A stretch of 64,000 bases of DNA from Natronomonas gomsonensis (GTDB taxonomy: Archaea; Halobacteriota; Halobacteria; Halobacteriales; Haloarculaceae): contig NZ_JACAWU010000001.1 of the NCBI RefSeq assembly GCF_013391635.1, positions 186,001-250,000 of the forward strand. The letters are read 5' to 3'. Within the stretch, counting starts at the first letter, position 1. Each line of letters starts with the position of its first letter. Shown here one piece after another: positions 35,241 to 43,676 of this stretch. Both the position numbers and the translations under genes were made by a program. Under the pieces are notes generated by a model that saw only the letters and a program-made list of their open reading frames with translations, was not told the origin of the DNA and ran no database searches.

Positions 35241-35315
35241 ATGTACCGACGCTACACGACAGATTCGACAGGCGACCGTCCGACAACTACCGCCGCGATT
35301 CGGGGGGAGTGCTGA
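35241..35315 (+). CDS. Possible 24-codon leader ORF of glmS
   Basis: ATG at 35241 opens a 24-residue frame (MYRRYTTDSTGDRPTTTAAI then RGEC) whose TGA ends 2 nt before the glmS ATG. Its length and coupling resemble the leader ORFs at 51533 and 56759. It could be chance; its start is not at the usual distance from the promoter element. Confidence 0.25.
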   Translation: MYRRYTTDSTGDRPTTTAAIRGEC

Positions 35316-35317
35316 CG

Positions 35318-37132
35318 ATGTGCGGCATCACCGCGTACGTCGGGTCCGACGACGCCGTCGACAACCTACTGACGACGCTCACGAACCTCGAATACCGGGG
35401 ATACGACTCCGCTGGCGTCGCGCTACTCGACGGGAGCGACCTCGACGTTCGGAAACGAGAGGGGGAGACCGACCGACTGAAAGAGGCCGTCTCCGAGCAC
35501 CCGCCGAGTGGCCCCATCGGCATTGGACACACCCGCTGGAGCACCCACGGCCCGCCCTCGGACGCCAACGCCCACCCCCACACCGACTGCCACGGGCGAG
35601 TCGCCGTCGTCCACAACGGCATCATCGAGAACTACGAGACGTTACGGGACGACCTCCGCGCACGCGGCCACGAGTTCACCAGCGACACCGACAGCGAAGT
35701 CGTGCCACACCTCATCTCGGAGCGACTGGCTGCCGGAAGCGACCCCGAGACCGCGTTTCGGGAGAGCATCGCACAGCTGGAGGGGAGTTACGCCATCGCC
35801 GCAGTCATCCGCGGTGAAGACGCCGTCTTCGCGACCCGGAGCGGCTCGCCGCTCGTCGTCGGGTTGGGCGAGACGGCCAACTATCTCGCCAGCGACGTGC
35901 CCGCGTTCCTCGAGTTCACCGACCGCGTCATCCACCTCGATGACGGCGATTTCGCCGTCGTTCGACCCGACGACGTCCGCCTGACGGACGTCGACGGACA
36001 CGCCGTCCACCGGGCGCCGGACACCGTCGAGTGGACCGACGGTGACGCCGACAAGAGCGGCTACAACCACTACATGCACAAGGAGATACACGAACAGCCG
36101 GTCGCGCTCAGACAGACCGTCCGAGGGCGGACCGACCCGACGGGCGACGGCGTCGTCTTCGAGGAGTTCCCACCCGGCTCCTTCGATGACGTTCGTGAGG
36201 TGGTGTTCGTCGCCTGCGGCACGTCGTATCACGCCGCGCTGTACGGACAGGCGATGCTCCGACGTCGAGGGGTTCCGGCGACGGCGGCGCTGGCGAGCGA
36301 GTTCGCCACCGAACCACACCCCGTCGACGAGGGGACGCTCGTCGTCGCGGTCACCCAAAGCGGTGAAACCGCCGACACGCTGGCGGCGATGCGAGCGGTT
36401 GCCGACACGCCCGCACGGACGCTCGCGGTCACGAACGTCGTCGGATCGACGGCTGCCCGGGAGGCCGACGACGCGCTGTTCATCCGGGCGGGGCCCGAAA
36501 TCGGCGTCGCGGCGACGAAGACGTTCTCCTCGCAGGTCGCCACCCTCGGGTTGCTCGCCGAGCGACTGCGACTCGACAACGACCCCGACGCGACGCCAGA
36601 CGAGGCGTTCCTCGACGGATTGCAAGCGATTCCGGAGGCTCTCGAATCGATACTCGGCGACCACCACGCCGAACGGGTCGCCAACGCCTACGGCGCCAAG
36701 GAGTCGTACTTCTTCATCGGTCGAGGCGTGGGGTTCCCTGTCTCCCTCGAAGGCGCGTTGAAGTTCAAGGAGATAACGTACGAACACGCCGAGGGGTTCG
36801 CTGCCGGCGAACTGAAACACGGGCCGCTGGCGCTGGTAACCGATAATTCGGTCGTGACGGCGGTGTTCACCGGTCAAAACGACGAGAAGACGCTGCACAA
36901 CGTCCGTGAGGTCCAGAGCCGCGGGGCGCCCGTCGTCGCTATCGCCCCGGAGTCGGCGACCGAGGTAAGACGGGCTGCCGACGAGACCATCGAAATCCCC
37001 GACGCACACCCCGAACTCTCGGGGCTGCTCTCGAACGTAGTGTTACAGCTGTTTTCGTATCACGCCGCCGAGCTCCGAGGCCGCCCGATAGACAAACCCC
37101 GGAACCTCGCGAAGAGCGTCACCGTCGAGTAA
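35318..37132 (+). CDS. glmS: Glutamine-fructose-6-phosphate aminotransferase (isomerising)
   Basis: First enzyme of amino-sugar synthesis, making glucosamine-6-phosphate from fructose-6-phosphate and glutamine. The 604-residue protein has an N-terminal Ntn glutaminase (Cys2 of MCGITAYVG, HTRWSTHGPPSDANAHPH) and two SIS domains (CGTSYHAALYG, VTQSGETADTLAA, FFIGRGVGFPVSLEGALKFKE), ending KPRNLAKSVTVE. The start must be ATG 35318, because Cys2 is the nucleophile. An in-frame GTG at 35198 would add a 40-residue propeptide and is rejected. It supplies UDP-GlcNAc precursors to the locus. Confidence 0.96.
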   Translation: MCGITAYVGSDDAVDNLLTTLTNLEYRGYDSAGVALLDGSDLDVRKREGETDRLKEAVSEHPPSGPIGIGHTRWSTHGPPSDANAHPHTDCHGRVAVVHNGIIENYETLRDDLRARGHEFTSDTDSEVVPHLISERLAAGSDPETAFRESIAQLEGSYAIAAVIRGEDAVFATRSGSPLVVGLGETANYLASDVPAFLEFTDRVIHLDDGDFAVVRPDDVRLTDVDGHAVHRAPDTVEWTDGDADKSGYNHYMHKEIHEQPVALRQTVRGRTDPTGDGVVFEEFPPGSFDDVREVVFVACGTSYHAALYGQAMLRRRGVPATAALASEFATEPHPVDEGTLVVAVTQSGETADTLAAMRAVADTPARTLAVTNVVGSTAAREADDALFIRAGPEIGVAATKTFSSQVATLGLLAERLRLDNDPDATPDEAFLDGLQAIPEALESILGDHHAERVANAYGAKESYFFIGRGVGFPVSLEGALKFKEITYEHAEGFAAGELKHGPLALVTDNSVVTAVFTGQNDEKTLHNVREVQSRGAPVVAIAPESATEVRRAADETIEIPDAHPELSGLLSNVVLQLFSYHAAELRGRPIDKPRNLAKSVTVE

Positions 37133-37236
37133 GCGGTGCCGAACCGACGTGTTCCGGCGATTTTAGCGACACCTGCGTCTGCGGCGAACTCGGAGTATCC
37201 TCCGGATAGCGGCGACGAACCGACCGTTCCGCTCGG

Positions 37237-37246
37237 CATTACAAAG
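37237..37246 (+). promoter_or_regulatory. YATAACAAAG-type promoter element
   Basis: CATTACAAAG is 33 nt before the ATG at 37270, indicating a leaderless transcript for the small zinc-finger gene. Confidence 0.5.
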
Positions 37247-37269
37247 TGATAGTGTGGGTAGCACCTGAC

Positions 37270-37440
37270 ATGGACTCCCTACAGGAGGACCAAACCAACT
37301 GGTCGTGTGAACGGTGTGGAACATCGGTGTCGGCACGGTTCGTTCGCGTGTTCGGAAGGGGCCGCTCCGTCTACGGCTGTACGCAGTGTCTCCCCTCGAA
37401 GGCGCTGTATGCGGGAGCGGCCGCCCGTTCCAGCGAGTGA
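37270..37440 (+). CDS. Small zinc-finger protein (DUF7563-like)
   Basis: A 56-residue protein with two Cys pairs, CERC near residue 13 and CTQC near 38, spaced as a zinc ribbon: WSCERCGTSVSARFVRVFG, then VYGCTQCLPSKALY. It is basic between the pairs, which fits nucleic-acid binding. Haloarchaea carry many such small zinc-finger proteins. ATG 37270 is favoured over 37246 by the promoter element at 37237. Function is unknown, perhaps regulatory within the locus. Confidence 0.7.
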   Translation: MDSLQEDQTNWSCERCGTSVSARFVRVFGRGRSVYGCTQCLPSKALYAGAAARSSE

Positions 37441-37504
37441 CGCCACGGATTATGTCACTCGGATCATCACAAAAAATTATACCACAGGAAAGCAACTGAC
37501 GCAT

Positions 37505-37568
37505 GGCGCGTCGAGGCGTGGTTTCGACCACCCGACGTGACGCGCCGAACCGCCACGTTCGTGGCGGT
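37505..37568. terminator. Two stacked hairpins between convergent genes
   Basis: GGCGCGTC (37505-37512) pairs with GACGCGCC (37539-37546) around an inner GTGGT-TTCG-ACCAC hairpin (37518-37531). Next comes ACCGCCACG-TT-CGTGGCGGT (37549-37568). They lie between the small zinc-finger gene and the DUF7344 gene, whose ends converge. Confidence 0.4.
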
Positions 37569-37611
37569 CCCACCCACCCCAACCGTTTCGCCCGCGAGAG
37601 GCCTCGAGGTG

Positions 37612-38202
37612 TTATCGCCGCTCGGCAGTCAGGAGTTGCCAGCCCGCGAGCACTGCGTACACCGAAAGCGACAGCGCAAACAGGACGGGCAAAAACGACT
37701 CGAACCACACGACCCCCACCAACAGCGCGACGATGCTGAGCGCCGTGTGAATCACGTACGCGATGGGCAGCCTCGTCGATTCGGGCTCCGACGGCTGGGA
37801 GAGATGGGCGTAGACGCGGTCGGCGTTCGGGCCGACCGAGACCGTCCCGTCGTCGAGAGAGACCACACCGACCTCTTCCATCCGTGGGAGGTGTGCCTGA
37901 TAGAGGCTGACGTAGACGCGCTTTCGCTCCTGGGAACTCAGCGCCGACACCGCCTTGTCGTTCTCCACCGCCGCGATGTGTTCCGCGAGGTCGTTGATAG
38001 TCGACTCCCCGCCGGAGGCCTCGAGTTGCCGCAGCACGTGTCGACGCCGCGAGGAACTGAGAACGTCGAAGACGACGTCGAGTGAGTTCCCTTCGTTCGA
38101 CGTTTCACTCCCGGTCGTGCCGCTTTCTCCACCCCCGCTATTCCCCCGAGTGTTCGATTTCGCGCTATAAGTCACGACCAACTGTGTGATGTCCATATCC
38201 AT
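37612..38202 (-). CDS. DUF7344-type winged-helix protein with C-terminal membrane hairpin
   Basis: A 196-residue protein (194 if begun at 38196). A Ser/Gly/Thr-rich N-terminal 40 residues lead into LDVVFDVLSSSRRRHVLRQLEASGG, the block shared with the 34500 protein, and RKRVYVSLYQAHLPRMEEVGVV. The end carries two membrane segments (YVIHTALSIVALLVGVVWF and LPVLFALSLSVYAVLAGW). It is convergent with the zinc-finger gene. It probably regulates glycan genes from the membrane, by analogy only. Confidence 0.75.
   Translation of the reverse strand: MDMDITQLVVTYSAKSNTRGNSGGGESGTTGSETSNEGNSLDVVFDVLSSSRRRHVLRQLEASGGESTINDLAEHIAAVENDKAVSALSSQERKRVYVSLYQAHLPRMEEVGVVSLDDGTVSVGPNADRVYAHLSQPSEPESTRLPIAYVIHTALSIVALLVGVVWFESFLPVLFALSLSVYAVLAGWQLLTAERR
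37912..37992 (-). repeat. 81-nt block identical to 34680-34760
   Basis: Minus-strand copy of the identical winged-helix segment. The two copies are inverted relative to each other and about 3.2 kb apart, so recombination between them could invert glmS and the zinc-finger gene. Confidence 0.9.
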
Positions 38203-38293
38203 CCACCCTACGTCCCCGTCGCCACGAACAAGCAAGAATCTCCACCTTCGATGTCGAAGGGGAGGGTCACCCCTACTCGGCCCGGAGCGACGT

Positions 38294-38593
38294 TTACTCG
38301 ACCGGCGAGACCGTGACCGAGCCCTCGCCATCGACGGTGACGTCCAGGCCGTCGTAAGCGAACGAGACTCGGAGTTGGTCGTCGGCCTCCGGGACGAACA
38401 GCGTATCGAGAGCGTCGGTGTTGATGGCGTCGTTCAAAAGCGGGAGCTTGGTCGGTTCGCTACCGGTGACGGCCGCGACAGCCTCGACGACCGCGAGACT
38501 CGGGGGGCGCTCCGCGGACCATTCGGTCCGGAACATACGAACACCTTCGGAATCGACCACGTGGCCGGGTTCGTCCCCGAGGGGACCAGACAT
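38294..38593 (-). CDS. HalOD1 output-domain protein
   Basis: A 99-residue single-domain protein of the haloarchaeal HalOD1 type: SLAVVEAVAAVTGSEPTKLPLLNDAINTDALDTLF, then LRVSFAYDGLDVTVDGEGSVTV. HalOD1 is thought to be an output module in haloarchaeal signalling. A TTAATAT box at 38618-38624 lies 25-31 nt before the ATG, so this gene uses an ordinary TATA promoter. It is divergent from the histidine kinase region. Confidence 0.85.
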   Translation of the reverse strand: MSGPLGDEPGHVVDSEGVRMFRTEWSAERPPSLAVVEAVAAVTGSEPTKLPLLNDAINTDALDTLFVPEADDQLRVSFAYDGLDVTVDGEGSVTVSPVE

Positions 38594-38746
38594 ATCCGCT
38601 AAGTCGACACCACCCCATATTAACGTTTTGAGAGTGTTTTTGATTCAACACAACCGCCTGCTCGTGGTTGCGGGATGAGCGAACCGACCGGCATTGCCTC
38701 GCCGTGTAGGAGATAACCACTCGTTATTCCGGATCGGTAATCGCCT

Positions 38747-38756
38747 GTTAACAATA
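38747..38756 (+). promoter_or_regulatory. YATAACAAAG-type promoter element (weak match)
   Basis: GTTAACAATA is 34 nt before the ATG of a 36-codon ORF at 38781 and 150 nt before the kinase ATG. Confidence 0.3.
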
Positions 38757-38780
38757 CCCGATGGCTGGGTACTGGAGACG

Positions 38781-38891
38781 ATGTCATTCCGGTTGTCGAA
38801 GGAACGACGCGTGGGGGAACGCCGAGCGACCGAGTTACGGCGAGGGGGGACTGCGGGCCGAGAGCACCCCGACATCCGGGGGGGACGGTAG
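38781..38891 (+). CDS. Possible 36-codon leader ORF of the histidine kinase
   Basis: ATG 38781 starts a very basic 36-residue frame (MSFRLSKERRVGERRATELR and so on) ending TAG at 38891, 5 nt before the kinase ATG. Spacing to the promoter-like element is 34 nt. Its Arg-rich composition may simply reflect G+C-rich DNA. Confidence 0.25.
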   Translation: MSFRLSKERRVGERRATELRRGGTAGREHPDIRGGR

Positions 38892-38896
38892 GACCG

Positions 38897-39739
38897 ATGC
38901 CCCATCACGAACAGCCAGACCATCGCCCACGTCGGACCGGGGTCGAGGAGTCCGGCGGCGACGAGAGCGCACGCACAGAGGGGGCGGTAACCCGGCCAGC
39001 CGGTCCGACGAGCGACGACGACCACGACGCCCCGACGTTCGGGGACAGCGCGTGTGAACTCCGAGCGGAAAACCGGCGGCTCGAACGGCTCGTTCGCACG
39101 TTCGGCCACGACCTCCGGGGGCAGTTGATGGTCGCAAGCGGCCACCTCGAGTTGGCCAGAGAAGAGCCGGAGACCACCGACCACCTCGACGCTATCGACC
39201 GCGCCCACGACCGCATCGAGGCGCTCGTAGAGGACGTATCGGCTCTCGTTGACGACGGGGGCGTCGTCGGCGAGCGCGACTCCCTCGTCTTGGAGCGGCT
39301 CGTCGAGGACTGCTGGGCGACCGTCGAGACGACTGGGGCGACGGTGGTCGTCGACGCCGACAGGGCGGTTCGAGCCGACGCCTCTCGACTGTCGCAGGTG
39401 TTCGAGAACCTGTTTCGGAATGCTGTCGAGCACGGCGCACCGAGCAGTCGGACCCTGTCCGACGACGCCGAAACGACGACCCTGACGGTCACCGTCGGAC
39501 TCCTCCCGAACGAGACGGGGTTCTTCGTCGAAGACGACGGCCCGGGAATTCCGGCGGGGCGACGCGAGGACGTGTTCGAGGCGGGGGTTTCGACGGACGA
39601 GGGCGGGACCGGACTCGGCCTCGCCATCGTTCGAGATGTCGTCGACGCCCACGGATGGGACATCGAGGTGACCGAGGGAAGCGACGGCGGCGCCCGATTC
39701 GAAATCACGGGCGTCGAACTCCGGCCACCGGACGCCTGA
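38897..39739 (+). CDS. Soluble sensor histidine kinase
   Basis: A 280-residue kinase with no membrane or PAS domain. After a charged, disordered N-terminus (1-50) comes a short helix and the H box FGHDLRGQL (His71), the N box LFRNAVEHGAP, the G1 box DDGPGIP and the G2 box DEGGTGLGLAIV. HATPase_c occupies about 165-275. The minimal layout suggests activation by a partner; the nearby HalOD1 protein is one candidate. No receiver-domain gene is adjacent. Confidence 0.85.
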   Translation: MPHHEQPDHRPRRTGVEESGGDESARTEGAVTRPAGPTSDDDHDAPTFGDSACELRAENRRLERLVRTFGHDLRGQLMVASGHLELAREEPETTDHLDAIDRAHDRIEALVEDVSALVDDGGVVGERDSLVLERLVEDCWATVETTGATVVVDADRAVRADASRLSQVFENLFRNAVEHGAPSSRTLSDDAETTTLTVTVGLLPNETGFFVEDDGPGIPAGRREDVFEAGVSTDEGGTGLGLAIVRDVVDAHGWDIEVTEGSDGGARFEITGVELRPPDA

Positions 39740-39917
39740 GCCGTTCCCGCCGACGCGTCCACGTAACCGACAATCGTTCCGGAGCAATCACAGCCAACCG
39801 TAGCCATCCCGACAGAACACTCACCCCACTTCCGACGGAAACTACTGATGCGAGCGGGCCACCGAGAACCGAATCCGAGTGGAGCGGCGGTTGTCGCCGG
39901 ACGCACGCTATCCAACA

Positions 39918-40196
39918 ATGTCATCAGAGTGGGACGAAATCGGCTACGTCATCAGCTCGAAGTACCGCGTCGCGGTGCTCCGACAGTTGGCGTCCGAGCC
40001 GTCGACGCCGACGACCATCGCCGAGGAGTCCGGACTCGGCATCACACACATCTCGCGTGCGCTGCGGCGGCTCCGGGAGCGGGAGATGGTCGAATTGCTC
40101 GTACCCGAGGCCCGACAGAAGGGCCGCCTGTACGCGCTGACCGAACTCGGCGAAGCGGTGTGGAAGCGCATCCTCACCGCTGATTTACTGACGTAG
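39918..40196 (+). CDS. Small winged-helix regulator (PhiH1 repressor-like)
   Basis: A 92-residue winged-helix protein: WDEIGYVISSKYRVAVLRQL, then TIAEESGLGITHISRALRRLREREMVELLVPEARQKGRLYALTELG. The layout resembles the haloarchaeal phage PhiH1 repressor and MarR-like proteins. A paralogue of the same length lies at 50468. ATG 39918 begins the conserved region. It precedes two beta-helix genes and may control them. Confidence 0.8.
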   Translation: MSSEWDEIGYVISSKYRVAVLRQLASEPSTPTTIAEESGLGITHISRALRRLREREMVELLVPEARQKGRLYALTELGEAVWKRILTADLLT

Positions 40197-40222
40197 TGGG
40201 TGCCTAATCGGGGTACGCTTCC

Positions 40223-40232
40223 TATTACAATG
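40223..40232 (+). promoter_or_regulatory. YATAACAAAG-type promoter element
   Basis: TATTACAATG is 35 nt before the ATG at 40258. Confidence 0.5.
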
Positions 40233-40257
40233 CCGCCACGGGGCCTTTGCCCGGTAG

Positions 40258-41595
40258 ATGCACCGTCGAACGATGCTCCGAACCGCAGCCGCGGGTCTCA
40301 TCGCGGGACTCGCCGGTTGCGGGGAGCGAACCGAAACGCCAACCCCGACCCACGAGGGCGGACCGTCACCACCGACGACGACCCCCTCGGAGTACGGAAC
40401 CGTCGTCGACCTCGTCGAGGAGGGTGCCGACCCGAACGGCGAGCGGTCGATACGACCGCTCCTCGAGGAGTACACCGACGACGACACGCTGTTGTATCTC
40501 AGAGAGGGCCGCTTCCTGCTCAGCGGCATCTGGAACATCGAAGATATTTCGAATCTCGCACTCGTCGGCGACCACGCGACGCTCGTTCCCGCGGAGGGCG
40601 ACGATACGGTGCAGATAAACGCCATCGACAGCCGCGACATCGCCGTCGAGGGGCTTCACTTCGACTACACGAATCCCGAGGTCGACGGCCGGGCGCTCCA
40701 GTTGAAAGTGTCCGACGGGCTCCTCGTGTCGGACATCTCCGTCTCCGGCCAGATCGACCGCGGTGGCGGCCCCGTCCGCGTCGACGTGACCGACCCCGAC
40801 GGGAAAGGGCTCGTCGAGCGCGTCAGCATCCCGGACGGCTCCGGCGAGTCGCGCGTGACGGGCATGTACGTGGGCGACGACAATCACGGCGAAATCGTCT
40901 TTCGGGACTGCCACGTCGAGGGGTTCTCCGACAACGGGCTGTACGCCGACCCCCCAGCCGGACGAATCGTCGTCGAGGGGGGCTACTACGCGAACTGCGG
41001 CATCTCGAACGTCCGAATCAAGAGCGGGTCGGTCGTCCGCGGCGCCCACATCCGGTGTGACGAACCGCACCCGGAGTTCGAGAACATGCGAGGCATCCGG
41101 GTCACCGACTACGAACCGAGGCCCGACGCCGAACCCTCTCTCGTCGAGGACTGCCGCGTCGAGTTGCTCGATGTCACACACAGCGACGGCGCAATCGTCC
41201 TCTCCTCGAAGCTCGCACGGTTGAACATCCGGAACTCCCGGATTCGTATCAACACCGACGGCATCAACGCCATCCGCGCGAAGGTGCCCGACCCGACGGT
41301 CGCCGAAGGGTCGACGCCACCCCGCCTCGACTGTGAGAACGTCACCGTGACCGGCAGCGCGGCGAACGACTCGGCCATTCGAATCGACGAACGCCACGGC
41401 TGTGTCCTCGACGGGCTGTACGTCCACCAGCCCGGCGATGACCGCGACGGTATCGAGTTCCGTCGGTCGAACGATAACGTCGTCACGAACAGTGTCCTCG
41501 ACGTCGCGGGGCAGGCCGTGCGGCTCGTCGATTCGACCGCCAACGTCGACGCCTCCGTCTCGACGAACCGCAGAAACGGCCTCTCGAAGCGGTAA
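40258..41595 (+). CDS. Exported beta-helix (pectate-lyase-like) lipoprotein
   Basis: A 445-residue surface protein. The N-terminus MHRRTMLRTAAAGLIAGLAG then Cys is a Tat lipoprotein signal, followed by a Thr/Pro linker. The rest is a right-handed parallel beta-helix, with repeated short strands such as NLALVGDHATLVPAEGDDTV, IVFRDCHVEGFSDNGLYADP and VRIKSGSVVRGAHIRC. It is paralogous to the protein at 41842. Beta-helix proteins commonly cleave or bind polysaccharides, so it may process the locus product outside the cell. The catalytic residues are not evident. Confidence 0.8.
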   Translation: MHRRTMLRTAAAGLIAGLAGCGERTETPTPTHEGGPSPPTTTPSEYGTVVDLVEEGADPNGERSIRPLLEEYTDDDTLLYLREGRFLLSGIWNIEDISNLALVGDHATLVPAEGDDTVQINAIDSRDIAVEGLHFDYTNPEVDGRALQLKVSDGLLVSDISVSGQIDRGGGPVRVDVTDPDGKGLVERVSIPDGSGESRVTGMYVGDDNHGEIVFRDCHVEGFSDNGLYADPPAGRIVVEGGYYANCGISNVRIKSGSVVRGAHIRCDEPHPEFENMRGIRVTDYEPRPDAEPSLVEDCRVELLDVTHSDGAIVLSSKLARLNIRNSRIRINTDGINAIRAKVPDPTVAEGSTPPRLDCENVTVTGSAANDSAIRIDERHGCVLDGLYVHQPGDDRDGIEFRRSNDNVVTNSVLDVAGQAVRLVDSTANVDASVSTNRRNGLSKR

Positions 41596-41804
41596 GAGCA
41601 GCCTACTGACCCGTTATACTGTGCATGTTATTGCCTATCGTATCCATCATCCCGGTAGCACGCGCATACCATCGTTAGTCGCCGTTTACCCTGAGTTAAC
41701 GCCCGGAGCGGTTATTCTATACGCAAACACAGCAAAACTACATCCATCACCGAGTAACCACTAGGTATTCACGAGAAATCGACAGCTAAGCGCCCCTATC
41801 CGGG

Positions 41805-41814
41805 CATTACACTC
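41805..41814 (+). promoter_or_regulatory. YATAACAAAG-type promoter element (weak match)
   Basis: CATTACACTC is 37 nt before the ATG at 41842, which supports that start over the ATG at 41824. Confidence 0.35.
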
Positions 41815-41841
41815 TTGTAGATAATGCCTGCCTACTCGGAT

Positions 41842-43674
41842 ATGGCAGAACGCCAGCAGAGCGGTGACGGAAGCGGTGATGGTTTCGACCGACGAACGTA
41901 TCTCAAACTGGCCAGCTCCGCGGCAGCGGTCGCAGCGACCGGCTTTGCGGGCTCGGCCGTCGCACTCCCCAGCGAGTACGACCCGGATACCGTCGTCGAT
42001 TTGGGCGAAGAGGGACTGACTAACGGTGACGTAATCGACCCCTACCTCGAGGAGTTCTTCGAGAACAACGTCGAAGTCCGCATCCCCGAAGGCGAGTACG
42101 ACTGGGAGGGTGACGGCTTCCACCGCAACGCCGAGTACAACGCGGGCGTCATCGGCGAGGGCGAGGTCATCCTCAACGCGACCGCCGGCGAGTTCAACAA
42201 CAACATCCTCGCTGCCGGCGGCACCCTCGTCATCAAGAACCTCACCGTCCGCGGGAAGGTCACCGAATCCCGGATTCGGCTCGAGTGTGAGTCCGACGGC
42301 CACATCGTCGTCGACAACTGGAACTTCCCGGACGGCTCCGAGACCGACGACCGCTCGCGTGCGTTCTACTCCCCGCGAGAGCACGCCGGCGTCGTCGAGA
42401 TTCACAACTGCTACATCAGCGAGTTCTCCGACAACGGCATCTACGCGAGTTCGCCGGGGTACGACGACGGCGGCGCGGACGGCCAGATAATCATCGACGG
42501 CTGTGTCACGCACAACGTCAACATCGCGGGCATCCGCGTCGGGTCGACGAACTCCATCGTCCGCGACTGTGTCGTCATCAACGACGCGAAGTCGCCGGAC
42601 ACCGGCTTTGCGCACAACCAGCGCGGCATCTGGGTTCGCGGTCCCGGAGACGATATCGTCATCGAGAACTGCGACGTGGTCCACTCCTGGGACGGCGCGA
42701 CGGCCCCCCTCGACTTCGCCGGCGAGGGCCAGGACAGCAGCGGCCACATCGAGAACGTCCGCGTTTACAACAACGCCAGCCACGACGCCGTCCGGAGCCC
42801 ACCCGAGGCGTGGTCCGGTAACGACATCGACGTGACTGGCGACGGCAACCTCACGGTGCCCGGCTGGTTCACCGACGTGTGTCAGGGCTCCGACTGTGTC
42901 TCCGCATCCACCGATACGAGCACGGACACCTCGGATACGACCACCGAGACCACCGACAGCACCGACACCACCGAGGACGCGAACACGGAGACGGGAACGG
43001 AACTCTCGCTGCGAACCACCGACTCCGGCGGCATCGAGTACGAGTTCACGACGACGGGCGAAGTCACACCGCTGTACAACCGGGACAGTTTCCCCGCAAA
43101 CAGCGATACCGACGGCGCCGAACAGAACGACGACGGGACGTGGACCGGCTTCGGCGCCACCTCCGGCGGCATCTCCGAGAGCGGCGACTCCTTCCGCTAC
43201 GAGGGCGACCTGCTGGATTACTCCGTCAGCGGCGACGTCGAGTCGCTGACCCTCTACGCCGACGGCGAGGCCGTCGACTTCGAGAGCCTCGTCGTCGAGG
43301 AAGACAGCAGTACCGACGAGTCCACCGACGGGTCGACCGACGGCTCTACCGACAGCACGGACTCCACCGACGAGACGACCGAAGACTCCAGCACGACCGA
43401 GCCCCTGCCGAACCGCGTCATCGTCGACGGGACGAACACCAACACCGTCGCGAGCTACAAGTTGTCTGTGTCCGGCGACATCGAGGCCGACGCCTCGCTC
43501 AGTTCGACGCTGGACGGCGGTACCCGGTGGGACGAACTGGAAGACGAGGTCGGCGACGGAACCGTTACCGGCGTCGTCGGGAAGGGCATGGACGGCTTCC
43601 GCTACTCCGGCGAACTCACCTCCGTGACCGTCGAGGGCGCGGTGGCCATCACCGTCGAGAGCAGCGACCTGTAA
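41842..43674 (+). CDS. Exported beta-helix protein with Ser/Thr stalk and C-terminal repeats
   Basis: A 610-residue Tat substrate (DRRTYLKLASSAAAVAATGFAG without lipobox Cys). Residues 50-340 form a beta-helix related to the protein at 40258 (shared VVDLGEEGL, EFSDNGIYAS and NIAGIRVGSTNS blocks). An STDTSTDTSDTTTETTDSTD stalk, probably O-glycosylated, leads to two beta-rich domains separated by a second Thr/Ser/Asp stalk. These share a pattern, DSFRYEGDLLDYSVSGDVESL and MDGFRYSGELTSVTVEG, and may bind carbohydrate. It is likely a secreted polysaccharide-active protein. Confidence 0.82.
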   Translation: MAERQQSGDGSGDGFDRRTYLKLASSAAAVAATGFAGSAVALPSEYDPDTVVDLGEEGLTNGDVIDPYLEEFFENNVEVRIPEGEYDWEGDGFHRNAEYNAGVIGEGEVILNATAGEFNNNILAAGGTLVIKNLTVRGKVTESRIRLECESDGHIVVDNWNFPDGSETDDRSRAFYSPREHAGVVEIHNCYISEFSDNGIYASSPGYDDGGADGQIIIDGCVTHNVNIAGIRVGSTNSIVRDCVVINDAKSPDTGFAHNQRGIWVRGPGDDIVIENCDVVHSWDGATAPLDFAGEGQDSSGHIENVRVYNNASHDAVRSPPEAWSGNDIDVTGDGNLTVPGWFTDVCQGSDCVSASTDTSTDTSDTTTETTDSTDTTEDANTETGTELSLRTTDSGGIEYEFTTTGEVTPLYNRDSFPANSDTDGAEQNDDGTWTGFGATSGGISESGDSFRYEGDLLDYSVSGDVESLTLYADGEAVDFESLVVEEDSSTDESTDGSTDGSTDSTDSTDETTEDSSTTEPLPNRVIVDGTNTNTVASYKLSVSGDIEADASLSSTLDGGTRWDELEDEVGDGTVTGVVGKGMDGFRYSGELTSVTVEGAVAITVESSDL

Positions 43675-43676
43675 CG

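Larger units (their letters stand above)
38594..38896. other. 303-bp divergent promoter region with possible leader ORF
   Basis: Contains the TATA box for the HalOD1 gene, an inverted repeat ATAAC-CACTC-GTTAT at 38713-38727, a promoter-like GTTAACAATA at 38747 and a possible small ORF at 38781. Nothing else is recognised. Confidence 0.5.

Noticed and set aside
35198-35317. In-frame GTG that would extend GlmS by 40 residues
   Set aside because: GlmS needs Cys at position 2 as the glutaminase nucleophile; the extension shows no propeptide features.
41824-41841. Earlier ATG for the stalked beta-helix protein
   Set aside because: It would start 19 nt after the promoter element, too close for the normal initiation distance; ATG 41842 fits the 33-37 nt rule.
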